DNA from: Siphonodentalium dalli
Lineage: Eukaryota; Mollusca; Scaphopoda; Gadilida; Siphonodentaliidae
Assembly (NCBI GenBank): GCA_032622095.1
Contig: CP136063.1
Coordinates: forward strand, 183,873,956 to 183,937,955
DNA length: 64,000 nt
Reading direction: 5' to 3'
Every line of letters starts with the position of its first letter. Position 1 is the stretch's first letter. The notes beneath the pieces were generated by a model, which ran no database searches, was not told the DNA's origin, and was given only the letters and a program-made list of their open reading frames with translations. Positions 25,388 to 35,606 of this stretch are shown piece by piece. A program made the translations under genes and the position numbers.

Positions 25388-25690
25388 CACTTTGTTATCT
25401 TGTTAAAGATACGGGCGGCTTTGGCGGTGGGAATGCTGTTAAAATATTCACCTTCGTCAAAAACCGACATAAACATAAAGAATAGTAAAATATATAGACA
25501 GACTGTGTTCTTATACCAATCAGAAATATGGCATAAACAGTATGTTATTGTCAATTTGTTTTCCTTTGTTATGTAAACAACAGCAAAAAACGTTACGTTT
25601 CCTGGCTTTTGTTTAGATCCGGATATGGTAAACATAAAGAGCGTCATTTGTTACTGTTTTCCTGATATGGAAATAATAAAGAGCGTTTAT
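25388..25690 (-). repeat. TAAAGAGCG-family element, best-preserved copy
   Basis: Reverse complement of 19195-19490 over most of its length, with cataaagagcgtc near 25631 and ataataaagagcgtttatat at its right end. A partial sister in the opposite orientation follows at about 25730-25930. Confidence 0.7.
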
Positions 25691-26769
25691 ATAATTTTGT
25701 GTCATCAACTAATAGAATTGCGCAGTGTTATGTAAACAGAAGCACAACTTCTGTAACAAGAGCAGGCTCTTGTTTGTGTACACCATTGTACGTCTTGACG
25801 ACAATACTATTTACGGGCTGATTATGTTTGGCATATGAACAAAACTATATATATTTTAATATTCCTTCTGTTGATGGCGATTTGAACAAATATGACAATT
25901 TCTGCAACGAACGATGATATATCTCCTGCGCTATAAGCACCGTGTTCATAGTTCTATTTTTCATTACTTCAATGCGTCTTGTTGGGTCACATAATGCTCG
26001 TAGGAAGGTAGTTCAGATAGCTATCGACCTATTTCTAAACCGCAAAAATTCTAAACCGCATAATTTTATGTGTATTTTGGAGTGAAAACCGCCATGTGGC
26101 TTTAAACAGTAGTTACTTCAGGAAACGTTCACATAATAAGTTCGGTCGTTTGGTTGACCAATTCGATATAAACAAACCGACAGTCGAGTATCGAAGGAAG
26201 AGGAGTAATCCAACATTGAAAGCCGGAAAGTAACCTACCGTCGTGTTCGTTATTTTCGGATAGTCACAATAAGTGATATCACTTACTCGCGGTGAATCCG
26301 CCATTTGGTCTCCGGAGGTCAAAGTTAACAAGTAGCATCTATTTTTAGCATATGACTCCAGTCTGGGAATTCCCAAAATAAAATGGCAACAGGTCGTTAC
26401 ATAATCGCGAGAGTGGCTAAAATGCAAGCTTGGCGCCAAGCTTGGCAGTTTTTAAGGCAGGTGACTAAAAGACAAGCTTGGCGTTTTCAAATTTTAAAAA
26501 AGCGTTTTAAACGCTGTTTTCGGGTGAATTATGCGGGAATAGCACCAGTTAATTACTTATATGGCCCATTTTCGTAAATTAATCGACAATAGCGGCAGTA
26601 ATGTCCCCGATTGGTTGGTTAATAGGGGGCGTGGTCACAAAATCAAAACATCGTCTTTTTACGCAGATTTCTTGTCGGTTTTTGGTCGATTTCTCTTTTT
26701 AAACATCAGTTGGACTAAGTTTTTTATTCGAAACATGTTGAATGGTTATCATTTATCAATCTCATAGTC

Positions 26770-28215
26770 GAGCTTGGCGGTTTTGAACATTATATGCGAA
26801 GAATTTTTTACTTTTAGATGACCGACCACCGAACCGCCAAGCTCGAATAAAAAATCAAAATATTAAGCTGAATTTTCGCCGATTTCTCGTTTCTAAAACA
26901 CGTTCCATCTAGTTTTTATGTAAAAACGAGTAAAATGATTATCATTCTTCACAAATATAATCGGGCTTGGCGGTTTTGAACATTATATACAAAGAATTTT
27001 TGACATTTTGATGACCGACCACCGAACCGCCAAGCTCGAATAAAAAATCAAAATATTAAGCTGAATTTTCGCCGATTTCTCGTTTCTAAAACACGTTCCA
27101 GCTAGTTTTTATGTAAAAACATGTAAAATGATTATCCTTCTTCACAAATATAATCGAGCTTGGCGGTTTTGAGCATTATATACGAAGAATTTTTGACTTT
27201 TAGATGACCGACCACCGAACCGCCAAGCTCGAATAAAAAATCAAAATATGAAAGCTGAATTTTCGCCGATTTCTCGTTTCTAAAACACGTTTCAGCTAGT
27301 TTTTATGTAAAAACGTGTAAAATGATTATCATTCTTCACAAATATACTCGAGCTTGGCGGTTTTGAACATTATATACGAAGAATTTTTGACTTTTAGATG
27401 ACCGACCACCGAACCGCCAAGCTCGAATTTTAAATCAAAATATAAAGCTGAATTTCGGCCCATTTCTCGTTTCTAAAACACGTCCCAGCTAGTTTCCATG
27501 TAAAAACATGTAAAATGATTATCATTCTTCACAAATATAATCGAGCTTGGCGGTTTTTAATATTTTATATTAAAAATTTTGGACATTTTGATGACCGATG
27601 GCTGGTTAATATGGGGTGTGTTAACCGAATGAAAACCTCGCTTTTTTACGCCGATTTCTTGTCGATTTTTGGCCGATTTCTCTTCTTAAACACCATTTAC
27701 ACATAGTTTGCATCTGAAAACACGTTTAATGATTATCATTTATCACTCTCATAGTCGAGCTTGGCGGTTTCGAACATTGTATACTGAGAATTTTTGACTT
27801 TTATGTGACCGACCACCGAACCGCCAAGCTCGAATTAAAAATCAAAATATGAAGCTGAATTTCCGTCGATTTCTCGTTTCTAAAACACGTTCCAGCTAGT
27901 TTTTATGTAAACACATGTAAAATGATTATCATTCGTCACAAATATACACGAGCTTGGCGGTTTTTAATATTTTATATTGAGAATTTTTGACATTTGATGA
28001 CCGACCACCGAACCGCCAAGCTCGAATTTTAAATCAAAATATGAAGCTGAATTTCCTGAGATTTCTCGTTTCTAAGACATGTCCCAGCTATTTTTCATGT
28101 AAACACATGTAAAATGATTATCGTTCTTCACATATATACTCGAGCTTGGCGGTTTTTAACATTGCGTACTTAGAATTTTCGACTTTTATATGACCGCTCA
28201 CCGAACCGCCAAGCC
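26770..28215 (+). repeat. Left-arm tandem array, eight ~193-bp units
   Basis: The cttggcggtttt site recurs at about 26774, 26965, 27160, 27352, 27545, 27757, 27954 and 28145. Each unit also contains tgaccgaccaccgaaccgcc, gatttctcgtttctaaaaca and aaatgattatcattcttcac. The fifth unit is interrupted by a copy of the arm's own subterminal region (see findings). Confidence 0.85.
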
Positions 28216-28640
28216 AATGCAAAATGATACCCAGACCAAACCGAGGCAAAATGATACCCACCAAATATTGTCAACGTGTACCCATTAATGATCGTCCATG
28301 CAACTAATCAAACTTGTTCAATTATGTTCTATTCTTGTTTCGATGTAGCATTGTGATTTAAATGGCACGTATATATAAGATAAGTTAGTCGTGTGTGGAA
28401 CGGCCACAATGATAATATACATGAATTCCAGAGGGCAAACTGTAATATAATTTAATTCTCCATCCACATTAAATTATTATTTATTATTATTTGTTTTGGG
28501 GGGGGGGGGGGGTTTGACACAGGAGGATTTGAAAGGGCCTGAGACGTCATTTTTTCTTTCTTTTTAGTGTAAACATATTTTTATTTCCAACCTAACATAA
28601 TATACAGATGATACAAAATTAATATGCAAAATAGAAGAGA

Positions 28641-29690
28641 ATCAGAATCAGAATTCAATTAATCTCAAATCGTCGTACATGTTGACATAACAGAGACATA
28701 TATATGTCACTCACATCAGTGCTATAATAAATAATATTTAGTAAAATGTCCGAAATGTGATCTCGTAAAGTATAGCAAAATAAACCGACTTGACACATAT
28801 TTTTGGTTTATATTTTCTCCACACTTCCAATCTGCTCGGGGAGAATGTGGGTAGGGCAGAGGACGGTGTGCCTTTGACCGTTTCTGTAAAGTTGTACACT
28901 CTTAAACATCTTTGTCTTTAGAACATATGCAATATTATATATTACTCACCATTGCCACTATCTTTCTGCAACTGATGTTGTTCGCTCACCAGCGGGAATT
29001 TGTAGCAAGAAGGCGTGTCTAAATCAACTCAAACGAAACCCACACCGTCGCACGTGCGTGTCATCGTTAACACTTCGCATGATCGGCGGCATGTACACAA
29101 AAGTGACGAGTGTTCTGCGGGGAAGCAAAAAACCAACCCTATCAAAACAGCGGCACATAGACGTGTCACTGAATAAACAGTTCCACCACTTCACTTACCA
29201 ATGCACTGTATGGTGTGATTATGAGCGATAACAGTTTGTCCGATTTAGTAAGCGTCATGAATTGTTTTTAAAGCAATTGCTAGTCAATTGAGCTGTGTCA
29301 AAAAAACTAAAACAAATCATGAGTTGGGGTTCAGATTCCCACGTTGAACCAACGCGTTTAGTTTGATAATTACGACAGAGGGTATGGATATATTCTGTAA
29401 CGGAGTATTCGTGTCGATTATAATTCACTTCATCCTGGTGAGTAAACTACTCGAATTGCAACTAACCGGTTCTTGGCTAATCAGTGATATATATAAAATA
29501 AATGAAACCTAAATTAATGGGGACGGATGAAAGAAAACTCAAGAAAGCTAAGAAAAATAAACATTATCTCAAGCCTTTCCCATCTGATCGATACCCCTCC
29601 CTCACTTATCGGGGAAGTGGCTTGTCGCCAAAGAGGAAAAGACTTCATATAAGCCATCGGGCTTGTTGTCTGGTCCTCATTTCCATACAT
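28641..29690. other. Unique centre of the foldback element
   Basis: This 1.05-kb segment is not mirrored on the other side. No domain is recognised. On the plus strand an ATG at 29384 opens 18 codons reading MDIFCNGVFVSIIIHFIL. They end exactly at a strong donor (CTG, then GTGAGT, at 29437/29438), which would suit a small hydrophobic first exon, but nothing else supports a gene. The 70-codon open frame at 29502-29714 is Lys-rich with no known motif. Confidence 0.4.
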
Positions 29691-30119
29691 TATCTCTTCT
29701 ATTTTGCATATTAATTTTGTATCACCTGTACACGTGCATATTATGTTATGTTGGAAATAAAAATATGTTTACACTAAAAAGAAAGAAAAAATGACGTCTC
29801 AGGCCCTTTCAAATCCTCCTGGGTCAAACCCCCCCCCCCCCAAAACAAATAATAATAAATAATAATTTAATGTGGATGGAGAATTAAATTATATTACAGT
29901 TTGCCCTCTGGAATTCATGTATATTATCATTGTGGCCGTTCCACACACGACTAACTTATCTTATATATACGTGCCATTTAAATCACAATGCTACATCGAA
30001 ACAAGAATAGAACATAATTGAACAAGTTTGATTAGTTGCATGGACGATCATTAATGGGTACACGTTGACAATATTTGGTGGGTATCATTTTGCCTCGGTT
30101 TGGTCTGGGTATCATTTTG

Positions 30120-31165
30120 CATTGGCTTGGCGTTCGGTGAGCGGTCATATAAAAGTCGAAAATTCTAAGTACACAATGTTAAAAACCGCCAAGCTCGAGC
30201 ATATATGTGAAGACCGATAATCATTTTACATGTGTTTACATGAAAAATAGCTGGGACATGTTTTAGAAACGAGAAATATCAGGAAATTCAGCTTTATATT
30301 TTGATTTAAAATTCGAGCTTGGCGGTTCGGTGGTCGGTCATCAAATGTCAAAAATTCTTAATATAAAATATTCAAAACCGCCAAGCTCGAGTATATTTGT
30401 GAAGAATGATAATCAATTTACACGTTTTTACATAAAAACTAGCTGAAACGTGTTTTAGAAACGAGAAATCGGCGAAAATTCAGCTTCATATTTTGATTTT
30501 TTATTCGAGCTTGGCGGTTCGGTGGTCGGTCATCTAAAAGTCAAAAATTCTTCGTATATAATGTTCAATACCGCCAAGCTCGAGTATATTTGTGAAGAAT
30601 GATAATCATTTTACACGTTTTTACATAAAAACTAGCTGAAACGTGTTTTAGAAACGAGAAATCGGCGAAAATTCAGCTTCATATTTTGATTTTTTATTCG
30701 AGCTTGGCGGTTCGGTGGTCGGTCATCTAAAAGTCAAAAATTCTTCGTATATAATGTTCAAAACCGCCAAGCTCGATTATATTTGTGAAGAAGGATAATC
30801 ATTTTACATGTTTTTACATAAAAACTAGATGGAACGTGTTTTAGAAACGAGAAATCGGCGAACATTCAGCTTAATATTTTGATTTTTTATTGGGGCTTGG
30901 CGGTTCGGTGGTCGGTCATCTAAAAGTAAAATATTCTTTGTATATAATGTTCAAAACCGCCAAGCCCGATTATATTTGTGAAGAATGATAATCATTTTAC
31001 TCGTTTTTACATAAAAACTAGATGGAACGTGTTTTAGAAACGAGAAATCGGCGAAAATTCAGCTTAATATTTTGATTTTTTATTCGAGCTTGGCGGTTCG
31101 GTGGTCGGTCATCTAAAAGTCAAAAATTCGTCGCATATAATGTTCAAAACCGCCAAGCTCGACTA
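30120..31165 (-). repeat. Right-arm tandem array, about six units
   Basis: accgccaagctcg sites at about 30186, 30376, 30569, 30764, 30957 and 31150 mirror the left array. The right arm has about two fewer units than the left, so the arrays have changed length independently. Confidence 0.85.
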
Positions 31166-31530
31166 TGAGAGTGATAAATGATAACCATTCAACATGTTTC
31201 GAATAAAAAACTTAGTCCAACTGATGTTTAAAAAGAGAAATCGACCAACAACCGACAAGAAATCTGCGTAAAAAGACGATGTTTTGATTTTGTGACCACG
31301 CCCCCTATTAACCAACCAATCGGGGACATTACTGCCACTATTGTCGATTAATTTACGAAAATGGGCCATATAAGTAATTAACTGGTGCTATTCCCGCATA
31401 ATTCACCCGAAAACAGCGTTTAAAAGGCTTTTTAAAAATTTGAAAACGCCAAGCTTGTCTTTTAGTCACCTGCCTTAAAAACTACCAAGCTTGGCGCCAA
31501 GCTTGCATTTTAGCCACTCTCCCGAATCGC

Positions 31531-32808
31531 AGGTGCGAGAACTTCATAAAACTAATTAAACACTCACAGTGGATACATACAATACGTAGGTTTCGCACAG
31601 TAGATGGATTGGATGTATCACGTATGTTTTTGAGTTATTTTTTTAACGCAAGAACTCACTATTTATCAGTAACTTATGGGAAGTTCGTTGTCAAAAAAGG
31701 GCGTCTGAGTGTCTGCATCGTCACCAGATCCTAACTCTATAGGTGACATGGCCACAAAACAATTCTTAAACACGTAATTACACTCAGAATAAATGAAATT
31801 AAGCCATAAAATGTTGATAAAAAATTCTCGCACTCAGCTGTCGAATGTTTACAAATGGATGCTACTTCTCAACTTTGACCTTTTACCGGCTTTTACTGGT
31901 GGGTTGGATAAAAAGCTAGGAATCGGACCATATGGAACCATCGGCCATCTTGAAAATCGCGAACCAGTAATAAGGCTTATAAGATTAGAAGGAACTAAAT
32001 ATTGTCAGTTTCCGCAGGACTCGGTGATTCTGATTGGATTAAGTTACAACGATTCAGGTGACTTCTTCAATTTGGATAAGTATATAATACCAGTCAATGC
32101 GCGAAATTGGATAATATCTTGGGATTTGTTTACAAAAGTACACAATGAATAATAGACATTCATCTAAAAGTAGACACAAATGTCTTGCGAATGAACATTG
32201 CCACACAAAACCATGGTCTGTCGTTGTTGTGGCTCTTCTGTCGGTTTAACCCTCCCATGACTGGGGCTTCCTGAAATTTTACGAAAACCCTGTGACAATG
32301 CATTCGGTATGTCCTTATGGGAAAAAACTTAAATTTATTTGCATGAACGTAACAAAACATACAATATATCAAGCAATATAAAAATATGTAACACGTGATT
32401 TAAACATATAGATCTGTCCGAATGTGTATCTGTAAAAATCAATGAAACGCATTGACAACATCCGGCTAATTGGCACCATATATAGCAACCAAAGCTTGTT
32501 TGACAAACCTTCCATATGACAAACAAGAACTGGTTGTCGCCAGGTGCATACCACCTAGTGGCATAGTGCCTTGTGTGGTCATGGCTTTATTGTAACAAAT
32601 TACTGGACCGTGACGATTCTCGATCGCATCAATATGTTCTTTTCAATCCGTCATGCCTCATGTGCCTCATGGTTGCTAACTTCCTTACTAAGTTTTGTCG
32701 AGATCCAATAACAAATGGATGAGAAATAAAAAAATATCAACATTTCCAGATGCACAAAGAGAAATAACTCTAGAACCGAAAATGCGATTAACGTAATTGA
32801 CACATCTA
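31531..32808. other. Non-coding; one 119-codon open frame of unknown status
   Basis: The plus-strand frame at 31793-32152 includes IGPYGTIGHLENREPVIRLI and QDSVILIGLSYNDSGDFFNL. The composition is protein-like, but I recognise no family and see no splice context, so I do not call it a gene. From about 32690 the sequence belongs to segmental duplication copy A. Confidence 0.4.
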
Positions 32809-33442
32809 CAGTAATGCCCTAAATAATCGAATCCTTAACCACCGCAGAATTATGGGTAATTTTTCCGGATTTAGTCAGGGGGGGGGATTTCCGGGCACGT
32901 ATGCCGGGGTGGGTGGGTGGTCGATGTGACCAACAAACAATTTTTTCCGCAACAATGTTTTTTCCTGCAAGTTTGGCTTAAAACACCCTTAGAATAAGAG
33001 AACTAATGTAATTCTAACTGTTAAACTGACTGCAGACAGTTATCGTGTTGTATTTTGTTGCAAAGATGGCCGCTGGCAGCCATGTTTTTTTGGCCGAATG
33101 ACCCCAAAATGACTCGTTCCTATTTACATGTCAATGTTAACATCCATGACAAATAATATGCGCTGTTTACAGTGTATTTCCCCCCCGCAAATCTCTGTTT
33201 TAGTGTTAAAAGTGGGTGGGTGTCCAAAAATGGTCGGAAACACTGCCGAAAACGGAAACAAATTTGGATGCGGGTGGGTGGGTCCAAACAAGGGTCGAAA
33301 GGACAAAATTAGAATACGTGCCTGAACATTTTTTCCGACACCCCCCCCTGATTTAGTCTTGTTGCCATGTTTCCGACTGAATCCTGAAAAATTACCCATA
33401 ATTCTGCTGTGGTTAAGGAGTCGATTATTTAGGGCATTACTC
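32809..33442. mobile_element. FB1 MITE carrying a nested element
   Basis: FB1 ends (CAGTAATGCCCTAAATAATC and its complement, ending GGGCATTAC) flank an inserted element. The site is catcTA|element|TAttaacg, while copy B at about 60195 reads catctattaacg, an empty site with a single TA. Part of the left inner arm of the MITE is missing next to the nested insertion. Confidence 0.85.
32878..33349. mobile_element. Nested CAGGGGG-ended element in FB1
   Basis: Starts CAGGGGGGGGGATTTCC and ends GACACCCCCCCCT. It is bounded on both sides by GATTTAGT(C), which is single in intact FB1 copies, so this is an 8-9-bp target duplication. GGCACGTAT lies inside both ends in inverted orientation. CAGGG ends with 8-bp duplications are typical of hAT elements. 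Open frames through it show no transposase. Confidence 0.65.
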
Positions 33443-33699
33443 TATTAACGCCCACCTGATGATCAACATCCTCACAAAATTGAATCGATATTCGATAACT
33501 TATGTAAATGGCTATCATAACTGCTCGGCGGGGAAATCAACATTTCCAGATTTACAAAGAGGAATAACTCTAAAACGGAAAATACGAGCAGCTTCAGTTG
33601 AAACTTCTCTGAATTTCCTCGTGATTGCAGATGGTCAACATCCTACTAAATTGTATCAAGAGATCAGAAAACTTATGAGGAAACAATGTTGTAGTTCGC

Positions 33700-34232
33700 C
33701 CCAGACAAATTTGTCCGAAGTTTTTCTCAGTCGTTTTTTTTTATCATTTTCTGTGAAACTTGGCACAGACATCAACCCCCAATGGGAACCTGTGCACATG
33801 CGATCATATCGGACATTTTTTTGTGGAGTTATCCCCCTTTTTCGACAATTTTCACAACATGTATAATTTTGTCCGAGCTTTTATTCCTACATTTTAAGGT
33901 CAATTTATTTAAAACATGGCACAGATATTTAGTACCATGGGAACCTGTGCACCTACGATTATGACGTCTGTTCGACATTTTCTGGTGGAGTTATCCCCCC
34001 TTTTTCGACTTATAATTTTTTTTGCAATATGCATAATTTTGTCCGAGCCTTTATTCCTACATTTTTAGGTCAATGTTTTTGAAAGTTGGCACATATACTA
34101 GAACCATGGAAACCTGTGCACCTGCGATTATGACGTCTGTCAGAATTTCTTGTGGAGTTATTCCCCTTTTTAGACTTAGAACATTTTCGCAACATGCATA
34201 ATTTTGTTCGAGCTTTTTTAAAAACACGGGGG
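33700..34232. repeat. Three ~169-bp tandem repeats plus poly-G
   Basis: The unit ataattttgtccgagc ... ttattcctacatttt ... gcacagatatttagtacc ... gtggagttatcccc recurs with starts near 33865, 34034 and 34200, ending in a G run at about 34229-34241. It is absent from the paralogous segment at 60.44 kb. Confidence 0.75.
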
Positions 34233-34379
34233 GGGGGGGGGTATCATTAGTCCCATTGGGACAGTTACACCTCTGGTTAAATTTGGCACAATCTGACGCA
34301 ATTCATAAAATATGATATGAACAAAATGTTTAATAGAGAGTTCGTATTGCTAATTCTCAACAAAGTTGATTAATCGAGA

Positions 34380-34600
34380 CAGCTAGGTTGATTATTAATT
34401 TGACTTATCAAGATAGTGAGCTGAATTGTCAAGTTAGTAATCTGAATTATCAAGATAGTGAGCCGAATTATCAAGATAGTGAGCTGAATTATCAAGTTAG
34501 TAAGTTGACTAATCACGATAACTAAGTTGATTATCAAGTTAGATACGTTGTTTAGTATTGATAATAGCTTGATTAATTAAGATAATTAAGGGGAATATCA
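34380..34600 (+). repeat. Minisatellite, ~20-bp unit
   Basis: aattatcaagatagtgagct and variants (aagttagtaagttgact) repeat about eight times. Related short arrays lie at about 35140-35280, 61070-61330 and 62260-62370 in the duplicated segments. Confidence 0.8.
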
Positions 34601-35351
34601 ACTAAAGTATGCATATCAGTTACATTCTGCCATAACAATCAATCACGTCGTGTTTCATGATGCACAAAAGGGTTCACTTTCTTCCGTTTCATCACGTATA
34701 CACCTGTTGGGCGCTTGGCTAATTAACAACGTGCTAATAGCTTGCCCGGAGTTTCGAGTCTAGTCGATGCGTAGTTACGTTAACAATATTTGTCGTTGAA
34801 ATGAATTGACATGTTGCTATAGTAACGGTTCCTATAACACAGCCATGTCTCATTTATACTCAAGATACATTGTAGCTGCATATACAATATATTGATGGAA
34901 AATAACAGTGGACGTTTTCGCCCATAACTTCTTATATAACATTATAAACAGCATCTATGGGGACACAATGGTGGTGTCCATTATAACAAACTAACTTAAC
35001 CATGCATAGCGAAGTATTATATGATCTCAAAATCACAATAAAATAAAACATATTTGGCATAATCTGACGCAATTTACAAAACGTGATATGACCAAAATGT
35101 TTAATAAAGAGTTCACATTACTAATGCTCAACCAAATTGATTAATCGAGACAGTTAGGTTGATTATTAAGTTGACTTATCAAGATAGTAAGTTGAATTAT
35201 CAAGTTACATAAGTTGATTAGTAATGATAATATGCTTAGTAATCAAGATAACTAAGTTGATTAATGGAAATATCAACTAGCGTATCTGCTCAATGCTGCA
35301 ATAACAAATTGTCAACACTCATCGGTTAGTTCGTATTACATGCTGCATATA

Positions 35352-35376
35352 CAATAATGCCCTAAGGGCATTACTG
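35352..35376. mobile_element. FB1 MITE collapsed to a 25-bp palindrome
   Basis: caataatgccctaagggcat ending tactg is the two FB1 tips joined. The same site in copy B (62445-62644) holds a complete 200-bp FB1, so the interior was lost here after the duplication. Confidence 0.85.
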
Positions 35377-35405
35377 TTTATAACAGTTCACTTTCTTCCG
35401 TTTCT

Positions 35406-35606
35406 TCATGTATACAGCTGTCCAGCGCTTGGATAATTGGCAACCTGTTCATATGATGGGGGAGGATTAAGTCCCATCGGTGGGTAGTTCTGTTGGAATG
35501 TTGTTGTCGTTGAAAATGAACTTGATGTTGCTATAGGAACGGTTCCGATAACGACCGGTACATCGACCCTTTCCCTCAAGTGACACCCAGATGGATTCAT
35601 TTCTAG
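35406..35606 (-). CDS. ARRDC exon 6 (terminal), PPSY motif
   Basis: The acceptor is ttttttcag before CTA at 35606. It encodes 66 residues and ends with TGA at 35408-35406. VDVPVVIGTVPI closes the arrestin C fold, a Ser/Thr-rich linker follows, and PPPSYEQV is the single clear PPxY. Many family members carry two such motifs; only one is seen here. Confidence 0.9.
   Translation of the reverse strand, partial: LEMNPSGCHLRERVDVPVVIGTVPIATSSSFSTTTTFQQNYPPMGLNPPPSYEQVANYPSAGQLYT

Larger units (their letters stand above)
26409..31521. mobile_element. Giant foldback element, 5.1 kb, tandem-repeat arms
   Basis: Both ends carry GAGAGTGGCTAAAATGCAAG in inverted orientation. The left arm (26409 to about 28640) and right arm (about 29691-31521) are inverted copies around a ~1.05-kb unique centre. 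The flanking 9-mers cataatcgc (26400-26408) and ccgaatcgc (31522-31530) agree at 7 of 9 positions. A 9-bp target duplication with long inverted ends is the habit of Mutator-like elements, but the class is inferred. Within the arms a ~193-bp unit repeats, each holding a CGAGCTTGGCGGTT / AACCGCCAAGCTCG pair. No transposase is seen, so the element is non-autonomous. Confidence 0.85.
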
